DNA of 64,000 nt, from contig NZ_CAMIHD010000001.1 of the NCBI RefSeq assembly GCF_946222835.1, positions 1 to 64,000 of the forward strand, in the 5' to 3' direction. The position numbers and the translations under genes were made by a program. Positions 57,279 to 64,000 of the stretch are shown piece after piece. Source of the stretch: an uncultured Corynebacterium sp. (lineage in GTDB: Bacteria; Actinomycetota; Actinomycetes; Mycobacteriales; Mycobacteriaceae). The first letter of the stretch is position 1. Each line of letters begins with the position of its first letter. The notes under the pieces were generated by a model. That model saw nothing but the letters and a program-made list of their open reading frames with translations. It was not told the DNA's origin and did not search any database.

Positions 57279-57848
57279 GTGGCTGCAGAAGAAAGACCAA
57301 AGATTTTTGAAGGTGCGAAGGACATCTCCTTGTCCCTCGCCGTCGTGGTGATCATGATGCTGCTGGCCGTGGGAGCGACCGGCCTCTGCTCGATTAACTC
57401 CGAAACTCAGCAAGGGGCGGTGCAGGAAGTAGATGAGCAAACCTTTCTTGACACCCAAGCCCGTGCAGGGGTTGGTGCTATTCGTAATCCTGAAATGCCA
57501 GAGGGCTGGGAGGCCAATGCTGCCCGTCGTGTTGATATGGGCGGAGAAAACGCCACCGTGGTCAGCTGGGTAACCGCTGACCAGGGGTTTGTGGAGTCCA
57601 CACAGACGCAGGTTGCGGCCGATAAGGCGGGGGAGGCCTATGACGCCAACTACCGCGGAATCGAATCCGACCGCGAGGTCAAAGGGCACCAGGTGCGAGT
57701 ACTAGAAAGCGATGACGATTCCGTGCGCCGTCTGTGGGTGACGGATTTGGGCGATGCGCGCCTTATCATCTCCGGCGCCGCGGGCGATAGCGATTTTGAG
57801 GCTGCTACCGCTGCGTTTATCGACGCCGCACCTATAGCCGAAAAATAA
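57279..57848 (+). CDS. DUF4245 family membrane protein
   Basis: GTG 57279 (VAAEERPKIFEG) gives 189 aa; the frame is open further upstream without a good start. One N-terminal membrane helix (about 16-36) is followed by an extracytoplasmic domain with WVTADQGFVESTQTQVA, typical of DUF4245 (position of Rv1100c, but here divergent from glpX). A -10-like GATACT at 57265-57270 suggests a leaderless mRNA. The 3' end overlaps the next minus-strand gene by 17 bases. Confidence 0.82.
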   Translation: MAAEERPKIFEGAKDISLSLAVVVIMMLLAVGATGLCSINSETQQGAVQEVDEQTFLDTQARAGVGAIRNPEMPEGWEANAARRVDMGGENATVVSWVTADQGFVESTQTQVAADKAGEAYDANYRGIESDREVKGHQVRVLESDDDSVRRLWVTDLGDARLIISGAAGDSDFEAATAAFIDAAPIAEK

Positions 57849-58200
57849 CCTCCCCCAAACCTTCTGCCGCAGCGGTGGCGCTCAGCCCATCGCCGGCCTG
57901 GGAAATGGCCTCTGCGAGGGATTCCTCATCTAAGCCACTGAGGCGTGTCTTCCCCACAAAGACATCGATACGCTCTCGCTGGGAACGCTGCGGATAAATG
58001 GCAACCTCACGTACTTTATCGTCTGCAAAGCGCAGCACCACCGACTGCGAGAAATAGCTAACCTCGTCATCGTCTCGAGTATGCGCGGGACCAAAGAATT
58101 CCTCTACGTACTCTCGGGAGTCGCCCGCCATAATGGAACCAGCTGCCGCAGATTTCGATACAAAATCCACGCGTTCGCCTGGGTAGCCGTAAATCTGCAT
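57832..58200 (-). CDS. Conserved-looking hypothetical protein (122 aa)
   Basis: The ATG overlaps the xseB stop by one base (TAATG), so it belongs to the xseA-xseB transcript. It contains YGYPGERVDFVSKSAAAG and SREYVEEFFGPAHTRDDDE and looks like a small alpha/beta protein. No family recognised. The 3' end overlaps the converging DUF4245 gene by 17 bases. Confidence 0.7.
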   Translation of the reverse strand: MQIYGYPGERVDFVSKSAAAGSIMAGDSREYVEEFFGPAHTRDDDEVSYFSQSVVLRFADDKVREVAIYPQRSQRERIDVFVGKTRLSGLDEESLAEAISQAGDGLSATAAAEGLGEVIFRL

Positions 58201-58469
58201 TACTCGTCTCCTTCAGCGTTTGCTTCTTCGGCTTTCTCCAGCGCTGCTTCAACGCGCTTTGCCGCGCCGTCGAGATGTGCTTCGCACGTACGGGCAAGGG
58301 CCTCGCCGCGTTCCCAATATTTCAGCGACTCATCCAAGCCCATTTGGCCGAGCTCTAGAATCTTGACAGTTTCAATAAGCTCGTCGCGGGCTTGCTCGTA
58401 GCTCAATTCTTCAACTGGGGTGAAAGCGTCCTGGCCTGGCTGGCCGGTGCCAATAGTGTCTTCGGACAT
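58200..58469 (-). CDS. xseB: Exodeoxyribonuclease VII small subunit
   Basis: The 89-aa subunit has the family core LSYEQARDELIETVKILELG followed by the GLDESLKYWERGEALARTC motif. It binds the long helices of XseA. GAGGAGAAAATC precedes the ATG. It follows xseA by 21 bases. Confidence 0.93.
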   Translation of the reverse strand: MSEDTIGTGQPGQDAFTPVEELSYEQARDELIETVKILELGQMGLDESLKYWERGEALARTCEAHLDGAAKRVEAALEKAEEANAEGDE

Positions 58470-58490
58470 GATTTTCTCCTCGTCTGGTGA

Positions 58491-59732
58491 TTAATCGGCG
58501 GCCTGGGAGGCCATAGAAACAGCGGTAATAGAGCCATCGCCTACGCGAATGCGTAATTGCGCGCCAGGCGGGGACTGGTCAAAGGAAGTTACAACCTCGG
58601 GGCCGGAGCCATCCTTGGGTACTACTTGGACGATGGAATACCCGCGGGCGAGCGTTGCCGAAGGCCCAAGAGCCGAAACACGAGCGCGCAGTGATTCCAC
58701 GTGGCGGGTTTCGCGCTCCACCATGACTTCAATCTCTCGGCGCATGATGGCGCGGGTACGCTCTACCTCTTCGCGGCGGTTGCGGATGGGAGTCATTGGG
58801 TCTGCCATGACAGGCCGGGAACGAATATTGTCCAAGCCGCGGCGTTCTCGCTCCACCCAGCCGCGCAGGGCAGCGGCCATGCGGGAGCGAGCCTCTGCGA
58901 CAACGGCGCGCTCCTCGGCCACGGAGGGGACGACGCGCTTTGCGGCGTCGGTTGGCGTGGCAGCGCGCAGATCCGCGACGTTATCGAGCACCGGGCTATC
59001 CGGCTCATGGCCGATGGCGGAGACCACCGGTGTGCCAGCAGCCGCGACCGCGCGTTGCAGCGCTTCTTCTGAGAAGGGAAGCAGGTCTTCTACAGAGCCG
59101 CCACCGCGGGCGATGATGATGACGTCTACCTCTGGATCCGCATCTAGCTGCTGGAGGGCATCGATAACCTCTGGCACGGTATTTGCACCTTGGACCGCGG
59201 TATTGAGGACGCGGAATTGCACTGCGGGCCAGCGGTCATGCGCTACCGCCATCACATCTCTTTCTGCGGCCGAGCCACGCCCAGTAATCAGCCCAATTTT
59301 GCGCGGCAGATAGGGAAGGGGACGCTTGCGAGCGGGATCAAAAAGACCCTCTGCGGAAAGTTGCTGGCGCAATTTCTCAATGCGTGCGAGTAGGTCACCA
59401 ATGCCTACATGACGGATTTCCGTGGTCCACAGAGAAAAAGAACCGCGTCCAGCATAAAACGCCGGCTTGCCATGAACGATGACGCGGTCGCCGTCCTTGA
59501 GCGGAGCCGACAGTGACTGCAACATCGATGATGGGCAGGTCAACTGCACTGACTTTTCTTGCTGCACGTCGCGCAGCGTGAGGTAGGACAGTTTCCACGT
59601 GGGCTTAAAATTAATTTGGGTTAATTGGCCCTCTACCCACAGGTAGCCCAAGCGCTCGATCCAGCCTTTGACTTGGTCATTGACCTTTCCTACGGGCCAG
59701 GGAGTATCCGGTGTATTTGCCGGTTGATTCAC
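58491..59732 (-). CDS. xseA: Exodeoxyribonuclease VII large subunit
   Basis: The 413-aa nuclease degrades single-stranded DNA from both ends. An N-terminal OB fold (WVEGQLTQINFKPTWKLSYL) is followed by the catalytic region LITGRGSAAERDVM, the DVIIIARGGGSVEDLLPFSEE motif and VSAIGHEPDSPVLDNVADLR, and a coiled-coil stretch. GTG start with GGGAGG. The gene is divergent from ispH. Confidence 0.95.
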   Translation of the reverse strand: MNQPANTPDTPWPVGKVNDQVKGWIERLGYLWVEGQLTQINFKPTWKLSYLTLRDVQQEKSVQLTCPSSMLQSLSAPLKDGDRVIVHGKPAFYAGRGSFSLWTTEIRHVGIGDLLARIEKLRQQLSAEGLFDPARKRPLPYLPRKIGLITGRGSAAERDVMAVAHDRWPAVQFRVLNTAVQGANTVPEVIDALQQLDADPEVDVIIIARGGGSVEDLLPFSEEALQRAVAAAGTPVVSAIGHEPDSPVLDNVADLRAATPTDAAKRVVPSVAEERAVVAEARSRMAAALRGWVERERRGLDNIRSRPVMADPMTPIRNRREEVERTRAIMRREIEVMVERETRHVESLRARVSALGPSATLARGYSIVQVVPKDGSGPEVVTSFDQSPPGAQLRIRVGDGSITAVSMASQAAD

Positions 59733-59873
59733 ACAGCCTCCCTTTCTTCAGTCTGCCGTGTTCTTCTGTCTAGTTTAGGGGCCCGTGCAGTTGATTGCCC
59801 CGCTCGGGGTAGCCAGATTGGAGACCTTGGGCCCCACTATTGTTTTGCGTAGTGTTTCGATACTCTGGGAGCC

Positions 59874-60824
59874 ATGACTGATGGTAAAAATGTTCTCCTC
59901 GCGGCCCCGCGCGGATACTGTGCAGGTGTAGACCGTGCGGTAGAGACTGTAGAAAAGGCGCTGGAAAAGTATGGCGCGCCGATTTACGTGCGCAAGCAAA
60001 TTGTGCACAACCGTTACGTCGTAGAGTCTCTGGCAGAACGCGGCGTTATTTTCGTGGACGAGGCATCCGAAGCCCCAGAAGGCGCCCACCTAGTCTTCTC
60101 CGCTCACGGTATTTCCCCTGCTGTGCGTGCAGAGGCAACGCAGCGCAAGCAACTTACTTTGGACGCCACCTGCCCACTGGTAACCAAGGTGCACAAGGAA
60201 GCCCAGCGCTTCCAGCGCGATGGCTATCATATCCTTTTGGTAGGTCACGAAGGCCACGAAGAGGTGGAAGGCACCGCCGGCGAAGCACCTGAGGTCACCC
60301 ACCTTGTAGACGGTGTCGAAGGTGTTGCCAAGCTGCCGGATTTCCTGCAGGACGAGAAGCTTATCTGGTTATCTCAGACCACGCTTTCGGTGGATGAAAC
60401 CATCACCATCGTCAATAAGTTGCGTGAGCGTTTCCCACATCTGGAAAACCCGCCTTCAGACGATATTTGCTACGCTACCCAAAACCGCCAAGAATCCGTC
60501 AAGGCCATCGCGCCAAAGTGCGACCTGATGATTGTGGTGGGTTCTAAGAACTCCTCTAACTCGGTGCGCCTAGTTGAGGTGGCGCTCGAGGCAGGTGCCA
60601 AGGCTTCCCACCTCGTAGATTTTGCTAAGGAAATCGATGACGCTTGGCTGGAAGGCGTGAAGACCGTCGGCGTCACCTGTGGTGCCTCGGTACCAGAATT
60701 GCTTGTCCGCGAGGTCCTGGAGTTCCTCGATAAGCGCGGATATGGCGACGTAGAGCAGGTAACTACCTCCACCGAGACGATTACCTTCGCTCTGCCGCGT
60801 GACCTGCGCCCTGCTCGCACCTAA
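59874..60824 (+). CDS. ispH: 4-hydroxy-3-methylbut-2-enyl diphosphate reductase
   Basis: The 316-aa iron-sulfur enzyme makes IPP and DMAPP in the last step of the MEP pathway. The three cluster cysteines are in PRGYCAGVDRA, DATCPLVTKVH and VTCGASVPE; the SxN motif region is SKNSSNSVRLVEVA. It is single here and corresponds to lytB2 (Rv1110) in position. GGGAG lies just before the ATG. Terminator at 60855-60888. Confidence 0.96.
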   Translation: MTDGKNVLLAAPRGYCAGVDRAVETVEKALEKYGAPIYVRKQIVHNRYVVESLAERGVIFVDEASEAPEGAHLVFSAHGISPAVRAEATQRKQLTLDATCPLVTKVHKEAQRFQRDGYHILLVGHEGHEEVEGTAGEAPEVTHLVDGVEGVAKLPDFLQDEKLIWLSQTTLSVDETITIVNKLRERFPHLENPPSDDICYATQNRQESVKAIAPKCDLMIVVGSKNSSNSVRLVEVALEAGAKASHLVDFAKEIDDAWLEGVKTVGVTCGASVPELLVREVLEFLDKRGYGDVEQVTTSTETITFALPRDLRPART

Positions 60825-60854
60825 GCAACGCGCTTCTTTATAGCAGTTAAAACA

Positions 60855-60888
60855 AAAGGAAGGCCCGGAAACGGGCCTTCCTTTCTGT
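60855..60888 (+). terminator. Bidirectional terminator between ispH and the DUF6542 gene
   Basis: A perfect 13-bp stem (AAAGGAAGGCCCG/CGGGCCTTCCTTT) with a GAAA tetraloop lies 30 bases past ispH. The A/T-rich outer pairs serve as U-tracts on both strands. Confidence 0.93.
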
Positions 60889-60889
60889 C

Positions 60890-61693
60890 TTAATCCTCAT
60901 CGTAGAGGTTTGCGTCCCAGCTTTGCTTGGATGGTTGATTCCGCTCTTTTGGCGCTGGGGCCGAGTCGCCTGCGCGACGGGTTGGATCTGGGCGCAGTGG
61001 ATTTTCGCGTTCCTCTTGCTGGAGGCGGCGGCGCTCTTCACGGTCGCGCCCACGCAGGCGGTCCTTTGGCGCGGGGCGAGATTTCTTTAACGTGTGTGAG
61101 GCGCGAGCGCGCTGCGGAATGGCCTGAGTTTTCTTGGGTTCCTCCGCCGGCTTATCGCGCGCCATCAGATCTGCAACAGACAGGCGCTCAGCGCGATTGC
61201 GGCGGTCTTGCTCTGCCTCGGTACGGCGGGAAGCGGTCTCCATTTCTGCAGTGCGCCGGGCCGTCCTGCGGTAGCGTACCCATCGCAGCCAGCCGATGAC
61301 TCCTGCACCTACCACAGCGATGAGGAGCCATAGAAAGTTTTGTACTAAGGGGAAAACCGCGGTGACTATCGCCGTTTTGGAGAATGGTGATGCCCCCTCC
61401 GGCAAGTTGGCCTTGGTGATGAAGAAGCCGGCCAGTACTACCGTGATGCCGTACAAGGTGGGGATTGAAGCCACCGTGAGAAAGAGACCACGCTCTTCTA
61501 CAAGGAGCGCCACCAGCAGCGAACCGATGACGAGGAACGCGAGGTAAGCCCACCCGATGGTCCCCATCAGGATGGAAATCAACGCGCCGGTGAGCAAGAT
61601 AGCCGCGAGCAGCCCAAGACCCTTGCCCAGCGCGACGCTGGGGAGACCGGAGCTTTGGGCGGCAGAGGACTTTCTTTGCTTGGCTTGTGACAC
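60890..61693 (-). CDS. DUF6542 domain membrane protein
   Basis: The 267-aa protein has four or so N-terminal membrane helices (about 25-140; LLAAILLTGALISILMGTIG, AGVIGWLRWVRY) and a long basic/charged cytoplasmic tail rich in Arg and Lys (about 145-267). It matches the actinobacterial DUF6542 pattern beside ispH (Rv1111c position). Function unknown. GTG start. Confidence 0.8.
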   Translation of the reverse strand: MSQAKQRKSSAAQSSGLPSVALGKGLGLLAAILLTGALISILMGTIGWAYLAFLVIGSLLVALLVEERGLFLTVASIPTLYGITVVLAGFFITKANLPEGASPFSKTAIVTAVFPLVQNFLWLLIAVVGAGVIGWLRWVRYRRTARRTAEMETASRRTEAEQDRRNRAERLSVADLMARDKPAEEPKKTQAIPQRARASHTLKKSRPAPKDRLRGRDREERRRLQQEERENPLRPDPTRRAGDSAPAPKERNQPSKQSWDANLYDED

Positions 61694-61755
61694 GTCGAGA
61701 GATCCTACCGGTTAGCGTCTGCCTATGGCTATTTCCACGCACCAAAGCGACCGAT

Positions 61756-62826
61756 TTATAGCGCCGAATGTCCGCGTGGCCACGTATCGATGGGCAAAGG
61801 TTCCCGTGGTGTGCGGTCCGTGCGGCCTGGGATATCCATCTCGTGTAGTTTGCGGGCGGTAACGCTCACACGCGAATCCAGCGAAGAGAGCGTGGCGTTA
61901 TACGCCTCTACTGCCTTCTCCAGATTGTGGCCGACTTTGCCATAGTGATCAGAAAGTGTATTCAGCCGGGTGTAGAGTTCGTGCCCTAAGCGCTGCACTT
62001 CCTTAGCCTTAGCGGAGATATCTTCCTGGTGCCAGCCCATGGCCACCGTGCGCAAGAGGGCAAAAAGTGAGCTGGGGGTGGCAATGACTACATTGCGTTC
62101 GAAGGCGTACTCGATGAGTTCGGGATCGACCGATAATGCGGCGTCGAGGAAAGGATCTGCGGGAACGAAAAGGATGACGAACTCGGGAGTTGGTTGAAAG
62201 GCTTCGATATAGTCCTTCTGCGAGAGTGCCTGGACGTGGCCTCGCATCAAATGCGCGTGGCGGCGCAAGAATCCAGCGTGCTCTTCTGGATCATCTGTTT
62301 CCAGCGCATCGAGGTAAGAGGTAAAGGGCACCTTGGCGTCGACGATGATATGTCGGCCACCGGCCAATTTGATGAGCATGTCTGGGCGAACGATGTGCCC
62401 GTTCAACGGGGCAGAGACCTGGCAGTCGAAGTCCACATGTTTAGTCATGCCGCCCAGCTCAACTACGCGCTCCAATTGCACCTCTCCCCATCGGCCACGC
62501 ACATTGGGCGAGCGCAAAGCGGTAACAAGTTTGTCAGTGCGTTCAGTCAGACGAGAAGAGGTACGGGTAACCGCCTGCACCTGGCTGGAGAGGGAGGCGA
62601 GGAGCGCGGTGCGGTCTTCCTCGATTTCTTGCAGTTGGAGCCCTAAGCGGTCCATGGCCTTTTCTAGCGGCTGGAGCTCGGCTTGGCGACGCTGCGAATC
62701 TTGCAGCGCTCGATGCTCGGCGCTCGGCGCGGAGCGAGCGGCGGAATAGGAGTGGGCTAACCATCCCATTACCGCGCCGAGAATGAGGCCGATAAAAAGT
62801 AGCAGCACGGGCAAAGTGGAAGTCAT
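61756..62826 (-). CDS. rmuC: DNA recombination protein RmuC
   Basis: The protein of about 356 aa has an N-terminal membrane anchor (about 5-20), a coiled coil (ALQDSQRRQAELQPLEKAMD, SRLTERTDKLVTALRS) and the RmuC nuclease-like core: NVRGRWGEVQLERVVELGGM, RPDMLIKLAGGRHIIVDAKVP with the PD-(D/E)XK-type residues, FVPADPFLDAAL. RmuC limits inversions at short repeats. The start is uncertain (62826, 62838 or 62856). Confidence 0.9.
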   Translation of the reverse strand: MTSTLPVLLLFIGLILGAVMGWLAHSYSAARSAPSAEHRALQDSQRRQAELQPLEKAMDRLGLQLQEIEEDRTALLASLSSQVQAVTRTSSRLTERTDKLVTALRSPNVRGRWGEVQLERVVELGGMTKHVDFDCQVSAPLNGHIVRPDMLIKLAGGRHIIVDAKVPFTSYLDALETDDPEEHAGFLRRHAHLMRGHVQALSQKDYIEAFQPTPEFVILFVPADPFLDAALSVDPELIEYAFERNVVIATPSSLFALLRTVAMGWHQEDISAKAKEVQRLGHELYTRLNTLSDHYGKVGHNLEKAVEAYNATLSSLDSRVSVTARKLHEMDIPGRTDRTPREPLPIDTWPRGHSAL

Positions 62827-62862
62827 GGTTTCCAGCATGGCACGCGTTGCCGACACGACCCA

Positions 62863-64000
62863 CTATTTTTTCGAATCTCCGTTCAAAAGTCCCTCGAAGG
62901 CGTCGCGGGCGCGGCGCAGATTGACGCGCATGCCGGGCTTTTCATACCCCTTCGGAGTGGATTCCACGTTGAGGGCAGCGTCGAGAGAATTGGAATCGCC
63001 GTCCGCGGAGACGTCGGCAAACGCGCCTTCCGGGGCCGCATAGTCCGGCATTTGCAGCCATGCTTCACGCTTATAACGGCCTTGATCTTCCGTATAGCGG
63101 CCGATGAGATAGCCAGCCACGGTGGAAAAGTCCAACTCCGCGGCAGTCTTTTCACCCGACTGAAGTTTCATCATGTCTTGGCCGTAGCGATAGGCCACCG
63201 CAAACATGGCGGCCGTGGGAACAGCGAGGAAACCACCTACAAGGCCAAAGAGGGCCGAGCCCACCGTCACGGAAACTAGGACGATGACCGGGTGTAGGTC
63301 CATGGCCTTGGACTGCAGCCACGGCGAGAGCACATTGCCCTCCAATTGTTGCACCAGTAGGACCAAGCCAAGAACGAGCAAAGCCTTGGTAATGCCGAGG
63401 GAGACCAACGCGATGGTGACGGAGAGCGCGCCGGCCACAATCGCGCCGACGAAGGGGATGAACCCAGCGATAAAGGTGATGATCGCTAAAGCCATGGCCA
63501 GGGGAACGCCGATGAGGGCGAGGCCGATGCCGATACAGACGGCGTCGACAAGCGAGACCACGGCCTGCGCGCGAATGAACCCGCCCAGCGTCGCCCACGC
63601 CCGGGTGAGCAGCTCAGTAAGGTGCCAGCCGGCGCGCTTGCCCGTGGCATCGCGCAGCCAAGGGAGGAACTTGGCACCATCCTTGAGGAAGAAAAACGTG
63701 AGCACCAGCACGATGAAGAGGGTGACCAAGATAGAGGTAGCTGTGCCGATGCCGGTAAAGACTGAACCCGCGATGGCGCCGGCACGCTGCTGCAGCCAGG
63801 ATGCCGCCTCATCGATATAGCTACTCATGTCGTCACTATCGAGGTTCAGCGGTGGTCCTTGAGCCCAAAGCTGCAAGCTTTGGATGCCGGAAACCGTCTG
63901 TAAATACAGCGACCGGGATTGGCGCACGAAATCTGGGGCAACAAACGCAATGAGGCCGCCGACGGCCGTGAAAGAAACCAAAATGGTTACGGCGGCCGCC
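62863..64000 (-). CDS. AI-2E family transporter, 5' truncated by window edge
   Basis: The frame stays open to the window end, so the N-terminal part is missing. About 379 residues remain: several membrane helices typical of the AI-2E/YdiK permeases (LVTLFIVLVLTFFFLKDG, AIITFIAGFIPFVGAIVAG, VQQLEGNVLSPWLQSKAM with the conserved family signature, HPVIVLVSVTVGSALFGLVG). A cytoplasmic C-terminal tail of about 100 residues follows. The family exports varied small molecules; the substrate is unknown. Confidence 0.88.
   Translation of the reverse strand, partial: AAAVTILVSFTAVGGLIAFVAPDFVRQSRSLYLQTVSGIQSLQLWAQGPPLNLDSDDMSSYIDEAASWLQQRAGAIAGSVFTGIGTATSILVTLFIVLVLTFFFLKDGAKFLPWLRDATGKRAGWHLTELLTRAWATLGGFIRAQAVVSLVDAVCIGIGLALIGVPLAMALAIITFIAGFIPFVGAIVAGALSVTIALVSLGITKALLVLGLVLLVQQLEGNVLSPWLQSKAMDLHPVIVLVSVTVGSALFGLVGGFLAVPTAAMFAVAYRYGQDMMKLQSGEKTAAELDFSTVAGYLIGRYTEDQGRYKREAWLQMPDYAAPEGAFADVSADGDSNSLDAALNVESTPKGYEKPGMRVNLRRARDAFEGLLNGDSKK

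Noticed and set aside
1..64000. CRISPR array, cas genes or a restriction-modification system
   Set aside because: None was seen on either strand. The only HNH protein is of the DUF222 type, with no methyltransferase nearby.

Overview
The window is a piece of a Corynebacterium-type chromosome (order Mycobacteriales). The evidence is a mycothiol-conjugate amidase, a short-chain Z-isoprenyl diphosphate synthase, DUF501, DUF4245, DUF4307, DUF5997 and DUF3558 proteins, and a core gene order that follows the Mycobacterium tuberculosis blocks Rv1014c-Rv1026 and Rv1080c-Rv1111c as I recall them. The species cannot be fixed from this sequence alone.

Layout. (1) 1-3222 is an accessory scar: the 3' part of a Tn3-type serine recombinase, a two-gene cargo (a secreted cysteine-containing protein and a pentapeptide-repeat protein), a duplicated copy of the recombinase 3' end, and a frameshifted IS3-family element with both inverted repeats. 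(2) 3370-7475 is a minus-strand unit: histidine kinase, NarL-type regulator, ABC ATPase and ABC permease. (3) 7505-28694 is mostly core: ppk2, an FAH-family hydrolase, pth, rplY, prs, glmU, an MFS carrier, a TRIC-type channel, tRNA-Gln, a TetR regulator, mfd, an APC antiporter, mazG, a lytic transglycosylase, eno, an accessory pocket (HNH endonuclease and two paralogous lipoproteins), a DivIC/FtsB protein, DUF501 and ppx/gppA, ending in tRNA-Leu. (4) 28776-36959 is an 8.15-kb element integrated in the 3' end of that tRNA-Leu gene. (5) 36967-64000 returns to the chromosome: the displaced tRNA terminator, a Bax1/YccA membrane protein, a DUF3558 lipoprotein with a large Gly/Ala-rich protein, greA, mca, uppS, coaA, glyA, phoH, a GNAT acetyltransferase, a CAP-domain protein, a TetR/DHA2 efflux unit, fumC, glpX, xseB-xseA, ispH, a DUF6542 protein, rmuC and a 5'-truncated AI-2E family permease.

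The most interesting object is the element in region 4. It is bounded by 35-bp direct repeats (attL/attR). A rightward module (HTH regulator then tyrosine integrase) diverges from a long leftward operon: an AlpA-like excisionase, small unknown proteins, a TOPRIM-ATPase replication protein, more small proteins, an HK97-fold major capsid protein and a capsid cement protein. It has no recognisable terminase, portal, protease, tail or lysis gene. This layout fits a phage satellite (PICI-like) that supplies its own capsid shell proteins and borrows the rest from a helper phage. Repeats with iteron character lie inside the replication gene, 19-bp integrase arm-type repeats lie at both ends, and a 755-bp non-coding end could carry a cos/pac site.

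All functions are read from sequence motifs and family knowledge; no database search was possible.
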